A stretch of 64,000 nucleotides of DNA from Streptococcus sp. k-402 (GTDB lineage Bacteria; Bacillota; Bacilli; Lactobacillales; Streptococcaceae): assembly GCF_013277515.1 (NCBI RefSeq), contig NZ_VMNB01000008.1, forward strand, positions 23,846 to 87,845, written 5' to 3'. Below are positions 8,299 through 16,925 of the stretch, one piece after another. The position numbers were made by a program, and so were the translations under genes. Positions within the stretch are counted from its first letter, which is position 1, and each line of letters starts with the position of its first letter. The notes beneath the pieces are model-generated. The model saw only the letters and a program-made list of their open reading frames with translations, was not told the origin of the DNA and made no database searches.

Positions 8299-9141
8299 CT
8301 AAAAATCCACATCATCAACTCGTGGAGCACCCGACTGAACCGCTATGGTTTTTAAGGTTTCTCGCTCCTCATGACTCAATTCGATTCCAAAGCAATCAAG
8401 ATTAGCCTGAATACGAGAGGCTGTGACAGATTTTGGAAGTGGTAAAAATCCTTCTGCCAAGCTCCAGGCTAAGGCTATCTGGGCAACTGATTTTCCGTGA
8501 TTTACCGCGATTTCTTGCACTTGCTTGCTATCAAACAGTTCTCCCTGACCAAAAGGGCCCCAAGCTTCCAATAAGATTCCTTTTTGTCGACAGTAATCTA
8601 CGACTTCCTCTTGATACACACCTGGAGCCAAACGAACTTGATTGACCGCTGGAAGAATTTTTGCTGTTTCAAGCAAGGCATCCAAATGATGGGGAAGGAA
8701 ATTACTAACTCCGATAGCACGGATTTTACCTTCTAGGTAAAGATCCTCCATCGCTCTCCAAACTTCTGAATTTCGGATTTTCCAGTGGTTATTTTCTCTG
8801 AGTGGTTTTGGATTTGGCCAATGAATCAAATACAGATCCAAATAATCCAAGCCCAGTTTCTCTAAAGACTCTTCAAAAGCCTGACGAGTTTGCTCATAGT
8901 TGTGATTTGTATTCCAGAGTTTACTGGTTACAAAAATTTCCTCACGCGGAACGCCACTATCTTGAATGGCACGACCAACGCTTTCTTCATTTTTATAAAT
9001 AGCTGCCGTATCGATATGGCGATAGCCTGCCTTTAAAGCCTCTAGGACAGCTTGATAAGCAATCTCTCCATTTTCAGCTTTCCAGGTTCCAAATCCTAGA
9101 ACTGGAATTTCTACTCCATTATTTAATTGATAGGTATTCAT
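8299..9141 (-). CDS. aldo/keto reductase family oxidoreductase, 280 aa
   Basis: An NADPH-dependent aldo/keto reductase of the short bacterial type. Visible hallmarks are the N-terminal VPVLGFGTW-like segment (here IPVLGFGTWK), GYRHIDTAAIYKNE with the catalytic Asp and Tyr (about D44, Y49), the Lys in VTSKLWN (about 74) and the His in YLIHWPNP (about 107). The fold is a TIM barrel acting on aldehydes or ketones in the cytoplasm. Substrate is not predictable. A complete BOX repeat occupies its upstream region. Confidence 0.92.
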   Translation of the reverse strand: MNTYQLNNGVEIPVLGFGTWKAENGEIAYQAVLEALKAGYRHIDTAAIYKNEESVGRAIQDSGVPREEIFVTSKLWNTNHNYEQTRQAFEESLEKLGLDYLDLYLIHWPNPKPLRENNHWKIRNSEVWRAMEDLYLEGKIRAIGVSNFLPHHLDALLETAKILPAVNQVRLAPGVYQEEVVDYCRQKGILLEAWGPFGQGELFDSKQVQEIAVNHGKSVAQIALAWSLAEGFLPLPKSVTASRIQANLDCFGIELSHEERETLKTIAVQSGAPRVDDVDF

Positions 9142-9160
9142 ATGCTTCTCCTTCTATTTT

Positions 9161-9310
9161 ATACTCTTCGAAAATCTCTTCAAACCACGTCAACGTCGCC
9201 TTGCCGTAGATATGGTTACTAACTTCGTCAGTTCTATCTGCAACCTCAAAACAATGTTTTGAGCAACCTGGGGCTAGTTTCCTAGTTTGCTCTTTGATTT
9301 TCATTGAGTA
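9161..9310 (+). repeat. complete BOX element (boxA-boxB-boxC)
   Basis: All three modules are present in order. boxA runs from ATACTCTTCG and includes CGTCGCCTTGCCGTA. boxB contains TTCTATCTGCAACCTC, AAAACA and TGTTTTGAGC. boxC ends GCTCTTTGATTTTCATTGAGTA. Only one boxB copy is present. It lies between the aldo/keto reductase start and the pgdA 3' end. Such elements form stable RNA structures and can alter expression of neighbouring genes. Confidence 0.95.
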
Positions 9311-9361
9311 TTATTCATTAATTATAGCATAAAACATTTTTTAAGTAGTACTATCTTTTGT

Positions 9362-9402
9362 AAAAAATAAGTCTATCACATATCTGACAGACCTATTTTT
9401 TA
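9362..9402. terminator. bidirectional terminator after pgdA
   Basis: An inverted repeat pairs AATAAGTCTATCA with TGACAGACCTATT and is flanked by runs of A on the left and T on the right. On the minus strand it ends in ATTTTTTAC shortly after the pgdA stop, so it should terminate pgdA. It may also work in the other direction. Confidence 0.75.
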
Positions 9403-9406
9403 TTGC

Positions 9407-10798
9407 TTATTCATCACGACTATAATACAGCTCATGAGGTTTTAGGCGAGTATTGAGCATCTCTGGTATGGTCACAAAGGTATAACCTTGATTTTTCAAA
9501 TACTCAATGACCCTTGGCAAAGCATTGACTGTCGGACTGTGAATATCATGCATCAAAACGATAGAGCCGTTAGCTACTTGATGCTGAATTTCCGTCAAAA
9601 TAGCCGCTTCATTTTTACTCTTCCAGTCCAGACTATCCACATCCCACATGATAAAGCTCAAATCGAGGCTATTGCGAATATCATCTGTAATGGCTCCATA
9701 AGGCGGACGCATGAGTTTGGAACTAGAACCCAGCACTTTAGTTAGCACATCCTCAGTATCAGTAATCTGCTTTTTAGCTTCATCAAGAGAGAGTTGCGAG
9801 AGAATCGGATGGCTCCAACTATGGTTTCCAACAACATGACCTTCAGATTTTATCCTCTTCACCAAGTCCTCATTCCCAGAAACATTTTTCCCAAGCACAA
9901 AGAAAGTGGCTTTAATACCATATTTAGCTAGAGTCTCTAATGCCTGTGGGGTCGTTGCTGGATTTGGACCATCATCAAAGGTTAGAGCGACAACTTTTTG
10001 ATGTTTCTTATCAAAGTAAGACTGGTACAAGGCCGCATCTTTTTCGAGTAAGTACGAAGATTGGATAACATCAAAGAAAGCAGATACTGGCAAGGCTATC
10101 TCTTCTAAATTTTCAACCACAGAACTTGGATAAAGGATAATCTGACTATCCTTGTAATCAAAATTCCATGCAGATAAGTCTTGGTCAGAGAAGCTTTTTA
10201 CAATCTGATTACTCTGGTCTTGCTCTATTTTCTTATCCTCTAGGACGGAGGTCAATTCTTTTATCAGCTGTTCCTTAGCCTTACTAGCATCTGAAAACAG
10301 TTTGTCAAGTGTAAAAGGTTGCCCATCTTCTGTTAAGTGAACCTTTCCTAGACTGGTCTTTTCAGTCTCTTCAACCTTAAAAGCAACTAAATCATAGATT
10401 TGTTTGGTCACATTACGATTGACGACTCCCTTTAAACCTGACTCTTCTTGCTCTGTATAGTAGAAAACAAGATTGTCCTTACTTTCTAGCTTGTCCTTAA
10501 CATCTTGATTTATCAGCTCCTTAGCAGACGAAATCACTTGCTCCCCTTGGAGAGGATAATAGGCAATCACTTCGGTTTGTCCCTTACGAAAATGCTCCCT
10601 CTGATTTCCCTCACTCAATTGATCGTCTTTCTCTTTTTTGAGCGATTCAATCTTTTGCTCAAAACTTTTTTGCTGATACATTTTAAAAGCAATAAATCCG
10701 CCTAATAAGCAAATAGAAATTGCTAAAATACCAATCAAAGCCAATAATACATGTCTCTTTTTCCCGTGTCTGCCACGTCCCAGTCTACTTTTATTCAT
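9407..10798 (-). CDS. pgdA: peptidoglycan N-acetylglucosamine deacetylase, 463 aa
   Basis: PgdA removes acetyl groups from GlcNAc in peptidoglycan, which gives resistance to lysozyme. The N-terminus has basic residues and one membrane anchor (about 17-39). A middle domain and a C-terminal NodB domain follow. Catalytic residues known for the pneumococcal enzyme are present at the same places: TFDDGPNP (D275 and D276), HSWSHP (H326, H330) and LMHDIHSP (H417). The length equals that of the pneumococcal protein. The start lacks a ribosome site and the promoter lies directly at it. Confidence 0.97.
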   Translation of the reverse strand: MNKSRLGRGRHGKKRHVLLALIGILAISICLLGGFIAFKMYQQKSFEQKIESLKKEKDDQLSEGNQREHFRKGQTEVIAYYPLQGEQVISSAKELINQDVKDKLESKDNLVFYYTEQEESGLKGVVNRNVTKQIYDLVAFKVEETEKTSLGKVHLTEDGQPFTLDKLFSDASKAKEQLIKELTSVLEDKKIEQDQSNQIVKSFSDQDLSAWNFDYKDSQIILYPSSVVENLEEIALPVSAFFDVIQSSYLLEKDAALYQSYFDKKHQKVVALTFDDGPNPATTPQALETLAKYGIKATFFVLGKNVSGNEDLVKRIKSEGHVVGNHSWSHPILSQLSLDEAKKQITDTEDVLTKVLGSSSKLMRPPYGAITDDIRNSLDLSFIMWDVDSLDWKSKNEAAILTEIQHQVANGSIVLMHDIHSPTVNALPRVIEYLKNQGYTFVTIPEMLNTRLKPHELYYSRDE

Positions 10799-10804
10799 AT
10801 TTAT

Positions 10805-10833
10805 ATCATAACAAATTTGAGCAATAATTTCAA
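10805..10833 (-). promoter_or_regulatory. pgdA promoter, suggests leaderless mRNA
   Basis: On the minus strand TTGAAA (10833-10828) and TATGAT (10810-10805) are 17 bases apart. Transcription would begin about 7 bases after the -10 box, at or next to the ATG at 10798. No Shine-Dalgarno sequence can be found in front of this ATG. Confidence 0.6.
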
Positions 10834-10869
10834 TGATTTTGGAGCGAAGCGTATATTAAAAAAGATCCT

Positions 10870-10915
10870 CAGTAAAAAATAACCGATTTCATTGCTGAGA
10901 ATCGGCTTTCTAATG
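10870..10915 (-). terminator. putative terminator after the ClC gene
   Basis: The sequence AGCCGATT pairs with AATCGGT on the minus strand around an 11-base loop and is followed by TATTTTTTACT. It lies about 60 bases beyond the stop of the ClC transporter gene. Confidence 0.55.
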
Positions 10916-10964
10916 TATTTAATTAAGAAATATTATTACATAATAAAAATTATGTAAACAGAGT

Positions 10965-12515
10965 TTATAACAGTAAATCTTTGACTTTCCCAATTTCACT
11001 TTTTGGAATAACTAGGTGAATCATATCTCCGAGATACATTCTGGTTGAACCATTAACTGTTTGGCTCTTGCCATTATGGACTTGGGTGGTGATGAGTACG
11101 TTATGTGGTAGGTTAAGTTCATGTACTTGTTTTCCTGCTATTTTATCTGAAATAGGGATTTCAATAAGTGTGACTTCTCCTTCATCTGTGGCTTCTTCTG
11201 GTAGCATTTTTTCCAACATAGCCTCATAGACTGGCGCACCTTTGAGAAGATCCATAATGATGTAGGCAACTAGGGTCACAAGTCCGAGTGGCATGAGATT
11301 GCGAATATCTCCTACCATTTCGGTTACCAGAATCATAGCAGTTAAGGGAGCCTTGGATATTGCTCCAAAATAGCCACTCATTCCCAGAATAACAAATATA
11401 GGGAATTGCTCTTGACTGACAAGTCCAAGATTGACACAGATAACACCAACTAGGGCACCAAGTAAGGAACCGAGAGCCAAAATAGGTAGGAAAATTCCTC
11501 CTGGAAGACCACTTCCATAACTAATCATGCTCCAGATAAAGCGAATTAAAAAGTAAGCTAATAGAACTTGAAAACTAAAATCTTGCTCAGTTAAGGAAAG
11601 AACCAGCTGATTTCCACCTCCAAGAATCTGGGGTAAGAAGATGCCGACTGGTAGGATGAGAATAAAAGCAAGAATTGGATAATATGCTCTATCCAAACGG
11701 ATTTTTTGACCAATCAAGTCATAAACTCGACCAACATTGAGTACAGCTTTCTCATAGAGAAAACCAGAAAATCCTAGAAAAATTCCCATGACGAGATAAA
11801 TCCAATACTGGTCTAGGGTCATGAGCGGGATATTATCTGGCATATCCAGTACGGGTGTTAGGCCAAATATGAGTAAAGAGATAAAGTTTGCTACGATGCT
11901 GGCTGCTAGAGTTGAGACCCAGAAAAAGCGTGAAAAGTGATGATAGACTTCTTCTACCACAAAGAGAAGTCCTGCTATTGGTGCATTAAAGGCTGCGGCT
12001 AATCCTGCTGCAGCTCCACTGGCAATCAAGGAACGTTCCTCCACTGGACTGGATTTGAGCCATTTGGCAATACCTTTACCACCGACTGCTCCAAGTTGGA
12101 TACTGGGCCCTTCACGCCCCAGCATGAGTCCACTGGCAATAGCTAGAATTCCTAGAATATATTTTTTCCAGAGAACACCCCACCAGTTGAGGGTCATGAG
12201 ACCTTTCAATTCGGCTTCGACTTGGGGAATTCCTGAGCCTTTGATATCTTTTTCAGAGCGTGTCAGTTTGGCACTGAGCCAGCAGATGATTAGATAAAAC
12301 AGGGCGATAATAAATAAATTAACAAATAGGCGCCCTTGATCTTGATAAAGTCCTTGTATCAGGTGGAAGCCTTTTTCAATTAAGAAACGAAAGGATCCGA
12401 CGATAATTCCAACGATGAGGCCGACAATGATTCCTCGACCAACTTGGGATAGTATAGTGCTGGATGCAAAGGCGAATTCTTTCTTAGAACGGACTATTTC
12501 CGATTGTTCCTCCAT
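10965..12515 (-). CDS. ClC family chloride channel or H+/Cl- antiporter with TrkA-C domain, 516 aa
   Basis: I chose the ATG at 12515, which follows AAAGGAAA, over the TTG at 12530. The ClC signature segments are all present: GSGIPQVE (about 93-100), GREGPSIQLG (gating glutamate about E135) and VVEEVYHHF (proton glutamate about E188). GGIFLPILALG comes later, in the region of the third selectivity motif. These glutamates favour an antiporter. About ten membrane segments are followed by a cytoplasmic TrkA-C (RCK_C) domain (about 435-516). It starts right after rnhB, probably in one operon. Confidence 0.92.
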   Translation of the reverse strand: MEEQSEIVRSKKEFAFASSTILSQVGRGIIVGLIVGIIVGSFRFLIEKGFHLIQGLYQDQGRLFVNLFIIALFYLIICWLSAKLTRSEKDIKGSGIPQVEAELKGLMTLNWWGVLWKKYILGILAIASGLMLGREGPSIQLGAVGGKGIAKWLKSSPVEERSLIASGAAAGLAAAFNAPIAGLLFVVEEVYHHFSRFFWVSTLAASIVANFISLLIFGLTPVLDMPDNIPLMTLDQYWIYLVMGIFLGFSGFLYEKAVLNVGRVYDLIGQKIRLDRAYYPILAFILILPVGIFLPQILGGGNQLVLSLTEQDFSFQVLLAYFLIRFIWSMISYGSGLPGGIFLPILALGSLLGALVGVICVNLGLVSQEQFPIFVILGMSGYFGAISKAPLTAMILVTEMVGDIRNLMPLGLVTLVAYIIMDLLKGAPVYEAMLEKMLPEEATDEGEVTLIEIPISDKIAGKQVHELNLPHNVLITTQVHNGKSQTVNGSTRMYLGDMIHLVIPKSEIGKVKDLLL

Positions 12516-12530
12516 GGTATTTCCTTTCAA

Positions 12531-13319
12531 TTAACTTTCTTTTTTACCTAAAACCAGTGATTTAACGGGTTCAAAGCTGGTTCGGTGAATTGGGGTAACT
12601 CCTAGTTTTTCTAGTCCTTCTAGGTGTTTAGCAGTTCCATAACCTGCATTAGTAGCGAAATCATAGCCAGGAAACTGCTGATCGTAGTCCTTCATCAATT
12701 TATCACGGGTTACCTTGGCTACTATGGAAGCTGCTGCGATCGAGAGGGAATTAGAATCTCCTTTGATGATGGAGGTTTGTGAAATGGGCAACTCCAGTTT
12801 CATGGCATCTATCAAAAGGTGCTCAGGTTGAGGACTGAGCTGGGAGATTGCTTCCTGCATGGCTAGTTTGGTTGCTTCATAGATATTGACTTGGTCGATG
12901 ACCTGATTATCCATGATACCAATACCGATTGATAGGGCTTGGTCTTGAACTGCTTGGAAAATCTCCAGATGTTTCTTTTTAGGAATTTTCTTGCTGTCGT
13001 TGAGACCTTTAATCTTACAATTTTTAGGTAAAATAACGGTTGCAGCGACTACAGGACCAGCAAGAGGACCCCGGCCGACCTCATCAACACCTGCAATTAA
13101 GGTCAATCCTTGCTTATAAAGTTCTTTTTCATAAGAAAGCATGGATTCCAAACGCAAATTTTCATCCAATTCAGCTTGAATGGCCTTTTTACGCTTGCTG
13201 ATTTCCTTTTGAACTCCAGAGCGACCATCTTTTTCAAGTTCTAAAAAAACAGGGCTATCTAGATTCTTGACTGTAGCAAGGAGTTCTTTGATTTCTTTAA
13301 TCGTCACTATCGAGGTCAT
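12531..13319 (-). CDS. rnhB: ribonuclease HII, 262 aa
   Basis: RNase HII removes RNA from RNA-DNA hybrids and single ribonucleotides from DNA. The catalytic motif [17 protein letters not shown] lies near residues 78-94, and further acidic residues are in LIDAMKL and KVTRDKLM. An N-terminal extension of about 70 residues is typical of streptococcal enzymes. The start overlaps the rbgA 3' end by 23 bases; a GTG at 13307 is an alternative start. The coupling of rbgA and rnhB is usual in streptococci. Confidence 0.95.
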   Translation of the reverse strand: MTSIVTIKEIKELLATVKNLDSPVFLELEKDGRSGVQKEISKRKKAIQAELDENLRLESMLSYEKELYKQGLTLIAGVDEVGRGPLAGPVVAATVILPKNCKIKGLNDSKKIPKKKHLEIFQAVQDQALSIGIGIMDNQVIDQVNIYEATKLAMQEAISQLSPQPEHLLIDAMKLELPISQTSIIKGDSNSLSIAAASIVAKVTRDKLMKDYDQQFPGYDFATNAGYGTAKHLEGLEKLGVTPIHRTSFEPVKSLVLGKKES

Positions 13320-14148
13320 CCAATGTATCTAAGGTATAGTTACCGAGTTTGCCGTCGCGGACTTCCTTCACGAAGAGACTGTAAAAGCGGTCATAGTCAT
13401 CACGAAAACCGAAGGCACGTGTCATGTCCATAATAATCACAGGCGCTTCTTCTTCAATTTTCATTTGCTTGAAGCGTTCGGCTAGCTTTTCTGGATAATG
13501 TTCTTTGAAATAATTGAGGCCAAAAATAGTTACCTCATCCATAGGAAGCAACTGGTCTTTAATAGCTCCAGTCAAGGCTAGTTTAAGAGCAACAGTTTCA
13601 TCTTCAAACTTAGGCCAGAGAATCCCCGGCGTATCCAAGATTTCCAAGTCTTTATTTGTTTTGAGCCATTGTTGCCCCTTGGTAACACCTGGTTTATTGC
13701 CGACAACGGCAATTTTCTTACCAGCCAAACGGTTCATAAGAGTTGATTTACCAGCGTTTGGAATCCCGATAATCATGGTACGCAAGGTTTCAATCTGAAT
13801 CCCACGTTCTTTCTGGCGAGCAATCTTATCAGCCATGAGCTTCTTGGCCGCATCTGTTACAATTTTTACAGTCACTTGCTCTTTGGAGTTGATAGCCAGC
13901 GTCTGAATTCCCTGTGATTCAAAATGCTGACGCCATTCCTTGGTCATTGCTGGATCAGCCAAGTCCGCCTTGTTTAAAATCAAGAGTTTTGGTTTGTCAC
14001 CAACAATCTTGGTCAACATAGGATTTTGACTAGATAGCGGTAAACGTGCATCCACCAAAATCGTCACAAAATCAACAAATTTTAAATTTTCCTGCACCTG
14101 TCGACGCGCCTTAGACATGTGACCAGGAAACCATTGAATAGTAGCCAT
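13297..14148 (-). CDS. rbgA: ribosome biogenesis GTPase RbgA (YlqF), 283 aa
   Basis: A circularly permuted GTPase that acts late in 50S subunit assembly. G motifs appear in permuted order: NKAD (G4), then GIPNAGKST (G1) and LDTPGILWP (G3). I chose the ATG at 14148, eight codons into the open frame, because [16 protein letters not shown] is the universal RbgA start and an AAAGGA site precedes it. A C-terminal RNA-binding domain completes the normal length. Confidence 0.96.
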   Translation of the reverse strand: MATIQWFPGHMSKARRQVQENLKFVDFVTILVDARLPLSSQNPMLTKIVGDKPKLLILNKADLADPAMTKEWRQHFESQGIQTLAINSKEQVTVKIVTDAAKKLMADKIARQKERGIQIETLRTMIIGIPNAGKSTLMNRLAGKKIAVVGNKPGVTKGQQWLKTNKDLEILDTPGILWPKFEDETVALKLALTGAIKDQLLPMDEVTIFGLNYFKEHYPEKLAERFKQMKIEEEAPVIIMDMTRAFGFRDDYDRFYSLFVKEVRDGKLGNYTLDTLDDLDSDD

Positions 14149-14203
14149 TGAGTTTTTTTCCTTTCGTAGCAAGGGTTTAGATACCCTATTTTATTTTACT
14201 ATC

Positions 14204-14243
14204 GTTTGAACATAAAGGGTTCTCAAATGAATGATGTTCAAAC
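14204..14243. repeat. 10-bp inverted repeat upstream of rbgA
   Basis: GTTTGAACAT (14204-14213) pairs with ATGTTCAAAC (14234-14243) around a 20-base loop, followed on the + strand by AGTTTTTTGTTTT. It resembles a + strand terminator, but no + strand gene lies upstream. It may instead be the relic of an element end or an operator in the rbgA promoter region. Confidence 0.4.
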
Positions 14244-14331
14244 AGTTTTTTGTTTTATGACATAGAAATCTACTTTATATTATATCATGCCTTCTCTATT
14301 TTGTCCGATGATAGCCCTTTAAGCGCCCTGA

Positions 14332-14555
14332 ATAGAAAAAGCGACTCTATAATATTTGTAGTGGGTAAATCCCCTATGGATATTATGGAGTCTATTTTGT
14401 GTAGAAAAAGTTCCATAGAAAAAATCATATGGAATCATTACTTTTTATCACAAAACCACTCGATATCAAAGAATCAAATATCAAAAAAGAAAGGACGAAA
14501 TGTGTCCTTTCTAGATCTTAGCTTTCCTTCAACCCACTACAGTTGACAAAGAACT
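14332..14555 (+). mobile_element. internally deleted IS1167-type (ISL3 family) remnant
   Basis: The right end reads AACCCACTACAGTTGACAAAGAAC, close to the inverse of the IS1167 terminal repeat GGCTCTTTGTCAACTGTAG. The left end (14332-14365) has GACTCTATAATATTTGTAGTGGG. Just inside the right end the + strand encodes IKKERTKCVLSRS and a stop (about 14482-14523), the C-terminus of an ISL3 transposase. About 200 bp remain of roughly 1.4 kb. The element appears to sit within or beside a RUP. The region 14150-14626 contains no intact gene. Confidence 0.65.
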
Positions 14556-14611
14556 AAAATTAATTTGATATTCCTAATCAATTTGTTCATATCTTATTCC
14601 AAAAACTATAT
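14556..14611. repeat. RUP right-half fragment
   Basis: The sequence from AATTAATTTGA through TTTGTTCATATCTTATT to CTATATA aligns with the right half of the complete RUP at 3365-3471, with several mismatches. The left half is missing; the ISL3 remnant occupies that side. Confidence 0.65.
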
Positions 14612-14626
14612 ATTAACTATGACAAT

Positions 14627-15355
14627 TTATTCAATGACCCAGTGAGAATAAGAGAGCCACTCATTAATTAGACTAGCGATTTCTTTAGGTGCTTGAGTAT
14701 AAAGCTCATGACCAAAGTTCTCTAGAAGAATAGTATCAAAATAGTATGGCAATTCTTTTAGGGCGTCCTCTCTCCATGTAGTTTCATTAAGATAGCGAGG
14801 ACTAATAAACAAGGTATCTCCCACTTCTCTCTTAAAAGCTTGTATTTTCCTCCGTAGGCGGAGGATCGCTTCTATATTTTCATAATTTATAGCCAACTCA
14901 TATCTATTATACTCAACATTCCAGTGATAGGACTGCCTTACGGCTTTCTCCATATTTTCTGACCAATGCTTTGCTTCAGATTTTTCTTTAGAAATAAGAA
15001 GATTTAAGTCCGAGACGACTTGAGATTCAATATAATTTTTAGTTTCCTCTAACTCTGTATCTAAAAGTAAAATCTTATCTAAATCTAGATAGCCACCATC
15101 CAAAAGAATCAGTTTTGTCACTTCATAAAATTCCGATGCGAGATAACGAGCTAAATCTCCTCCAAGAGAATGGCCTATCAGACAGATAGATTCTTCCTCT
15201 ACAATCTCATTTTTAAACCATGATTTCAATTCTGTTTCATCTCGAAAATGCTTTTCATATGGATTTAGAAAATAGACCTGCGAATCTAGTTCTTGAAGAA
15301 AATCCTTGCTATGATAGACATTGCTTCCCAAACCGCCAATAAAATATTTTTTCAT
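14627..15355 (-). CDS. alpha/beta hydrolase, 242 aa
   Basis: A small alpha/beta-fold hydrolase. LIGHSLGGDLARYLA (about 59-73) is the nucleophile elbow with the catalytic serine. ILLDGG follows, and NFGHELY near the C-terminus (about 217-223) supplies the likely catalytic histidine. No signal peptide is seen. It follows the 103-residue gene after 3 bases and is surely cotranscribed with it. Substrate is unknown. Confidence 0.8.
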   Translation of the reverse strand: MKKYFIGGLGSNVYHSKDFLQELDSQVYFLNPYEKHFRDETELKSWFKNEIVEEESICLIGHSLGGDLARYLASEFYEVTKLILLDGGYLDLDKILLLDTELEETKNYIESQVVSDLNLLISKEKSEAKHWSENMEKAVRQSYHWNVEYNRYELAINYENIEAILRLRRKIQAFKREVGDTLFISPRYLNETTWREDALKELPYYFDTILLENFGHELYTQAPKEIASLINEWLSYSHWVIE

Positions 15356-15358
15356 TCC

Positions 15359-15670
15359 CTACTTAATACTATGCTTATTCATCTTTTGTTCAAAGATCGT
15401 CGTGATAATTTGACGCAATTCTTCGCGTTCTTTTTCTGGGATTTCACCACTTGTTTGAGCTGCAGCGTAGAGTTCAGGGTATTCAATTGAAATGCGTTTA
15501 ATCGTACGTGTTGTAGCATGTTTTCTGACGAAAAATGGGATTTGCTTAATCAAGTCTTGTGGGACAAGCGCAAGAATCTTCTCAGCAGTTTCCTTGTCAC
15601 TAATCTTAGACGTCGTCAGCCCCTTCTTAATCATTTCCTGTTCTTTTTCTGTAAAATCTTTTAATTCCAT
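15359..15670 (-). CDS. conserved streptococcal protein, 103 aa
   Basis: A soluble, mainly helical protein with many charged residues (MELKDFTEKEQEMIKKG at the start). A basic segment FVRKHATTRTIKRISIEYPELYAA lies in the middle. It has a clear ribosome site and leads a two-gene operon with the alpha/beta hydrolase. I do not recognise a characterised family, and no catalytic motif is visible. Confidence 0.7.
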   Translation of the reverse strand: MELKDFTEKEQEMIKKGLTTSKISDKETAEKILALVPQDLIKQIPFFVRKHATTRTIKRISIEYPELYAAAQTSGEIPEKEREELRQIITTIFEQKMNKHSIK

Positions 15671-15782
15671 TCGATTAGTCCTCCTATTTTCTCTAAGTTA
15701 AATTATATACCAATCTGGATAAAACTACAAATGGACTGTCTGGAAATAGGTGCAATACTGTAAAGAAGATTCTGTTCTTTAA

Positions 15783-15962
15783 TTATAAATCTTCCTCCTC
15801 AGTCACTTCCCATACTTCTGATTGATAGCCTTCCCCATCAATATCGTATCTTTGAATATAACCTATAAATCTTTCATTTTTTCCTGGTTTTCGATTGTTA
15901 ATTATCGTACTCACCCATATACCTATCAAGAATAAACATAAAATGCCTAATAGTATATCCAT
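15783..15962 (-). CDS. small membrane protein, 59 aa
   Basis: The ORF begins MDILLGILCLFLIGIWVST, one clear membrane segment, followed by a basic stretch (NNRKPGKNERF) and an acidic tail ending EVTEEEDL. A ribosome site (AGAGG) lies about 10 bases upstream. It starts only 13 bases after the stop of the lipoprotein gene, so the two are probably in one transcript. No family is recognised. The coding pattern and spacing make it likely to be real. Confidence 0.65.
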   Translation of the reverse strand: MDILLGILCLFLIGIWVSTIINNRKPGKNERFIGYIQRYDIDGEGYQSEVWEVTEEEDL

Positions 15963-15974
15963 GTTAGATTACCT

Positions 15975-16847
15975 CTAGATATTAACCCACTTATCATTAT
16001 CCATGATAAAAGGCTTAGCCAGTCCCTCGCCTGTATAATCCGCATACTTGGTGCCTAAATACTTGTAACAATCTTCCTTGCTGGCAAATTTAATAGCTTG
16101 GTAGGGCTCTTCGAAAGTCAATTTCTCTACAAATAAAAATCCATCATCAGCAGGCACTAAGACTCCAACGTGGCCTACAAACAGATACTCACCATCCAGA
16201 TTGTCGTGCAAGACTACAGATAGCATTCGAGCTTTGTCGTTAAATTGAAACTGGGAGAAGAATGTTTCCATCTTTTCAGCGTGAACATTGACATCTGTAG
16301 TTGCCTCAGTTGGAACTCTCGAAAATAGAATATCAAACTCTTCCTTATCTTGTGAATCAAAGACCTTTCCCTTATCAATCGCATCATTATCTAGGAAAAG
16401 CAATTGGTCATTCTTTTCAAGCTTGGGAATGGTGACTGAATTTTTCAAAAGACAATAACTATTGATACGGCAGTTGGTCCCAACGAAATCGCCCTTCTTT
16501 TGATTCCAAAGGTTACTAATTTTCTCAACATCGTATTCGGTGTGAGTAAAGGAAGTAAAATCTCCCGATAAGCCAGTTGATCCGACAATGGTATTGTAAT
16601 CATTAACGAGATTAAAAAATGCATCAACACTATTTGGATCCAAATGGGCTGATAAGAGAGATTTGACCTCTTCTGTACTTACCTGGTTGTTTAGGTTGGT
16701 GTATGAAGCTTTCCATGGCACTTTCGTTGAACTACTTTGCCTTTGACTCGTCCCATTCGAAATTGTAGCATCTTGTTGACAAGCAGCCAAGCCTAAAAAC
16801 AAGGCTGAACAGAGTCCTAATGTGGCTAATTTTCTTGATTTCTTCAT
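15975..16847 (-). CDS. DUF4300 family lipoprotein, 290 aa
   Basis: A lipoprotein signal peptide (MKKSRKLATLGLC onward) ends in the lipobox LAAC with Cys23 as the lipid-modified residue. A Ser/Thr-rich linker follows, and then a globular domain matching streptococcal DUF4300 proteins (VDAFFNLVNDYN, FVGHVGVLVPADDGFLFVEKL). It would be anchored on the outer face of the membrane. Function is unknown. The ribosome site AAAGGAG is strong. Confidence 0.85.
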   Translation of the reverse strand: MKKSRKLATLGLCSALFLGLAACQQDATISNGTSQRQSSSTKVPWKASYTNLNNQVSTEEVKSLLSAHLDPNSVDAFFNLVNDYNTIVGSTGLSGDFTSFTHTEYDVEKISNLWNQKKGDFVGTNCRINSYCLLKNSVTIPKLEKNDQLLFLDNDAIDKGKVFDSQDKEEFDILFSRVPTEATTDVNVHAEKMETFFSQFQFNDKARMLSVVLHDNLDGEYLFVGHVGVLVPADDGFLFVEKLTFEEPYQAIKFASKEDCYKYLGTKYADYTGEGLAKPFIMDNDKWVNI

Positions 16848-16925
16848 CTTTTTCTCCTTTTACAGGTTTAGTAACTAGCCTTATTATACTATATAAGTTG
16901 TGAAATGGACCAACATCTTCATCAA

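Noticed and set aside
14204-14243. Terminator on the + strand
   Set aside because: There is no + strand gene upstream, so I list it only as an inverted repeat.
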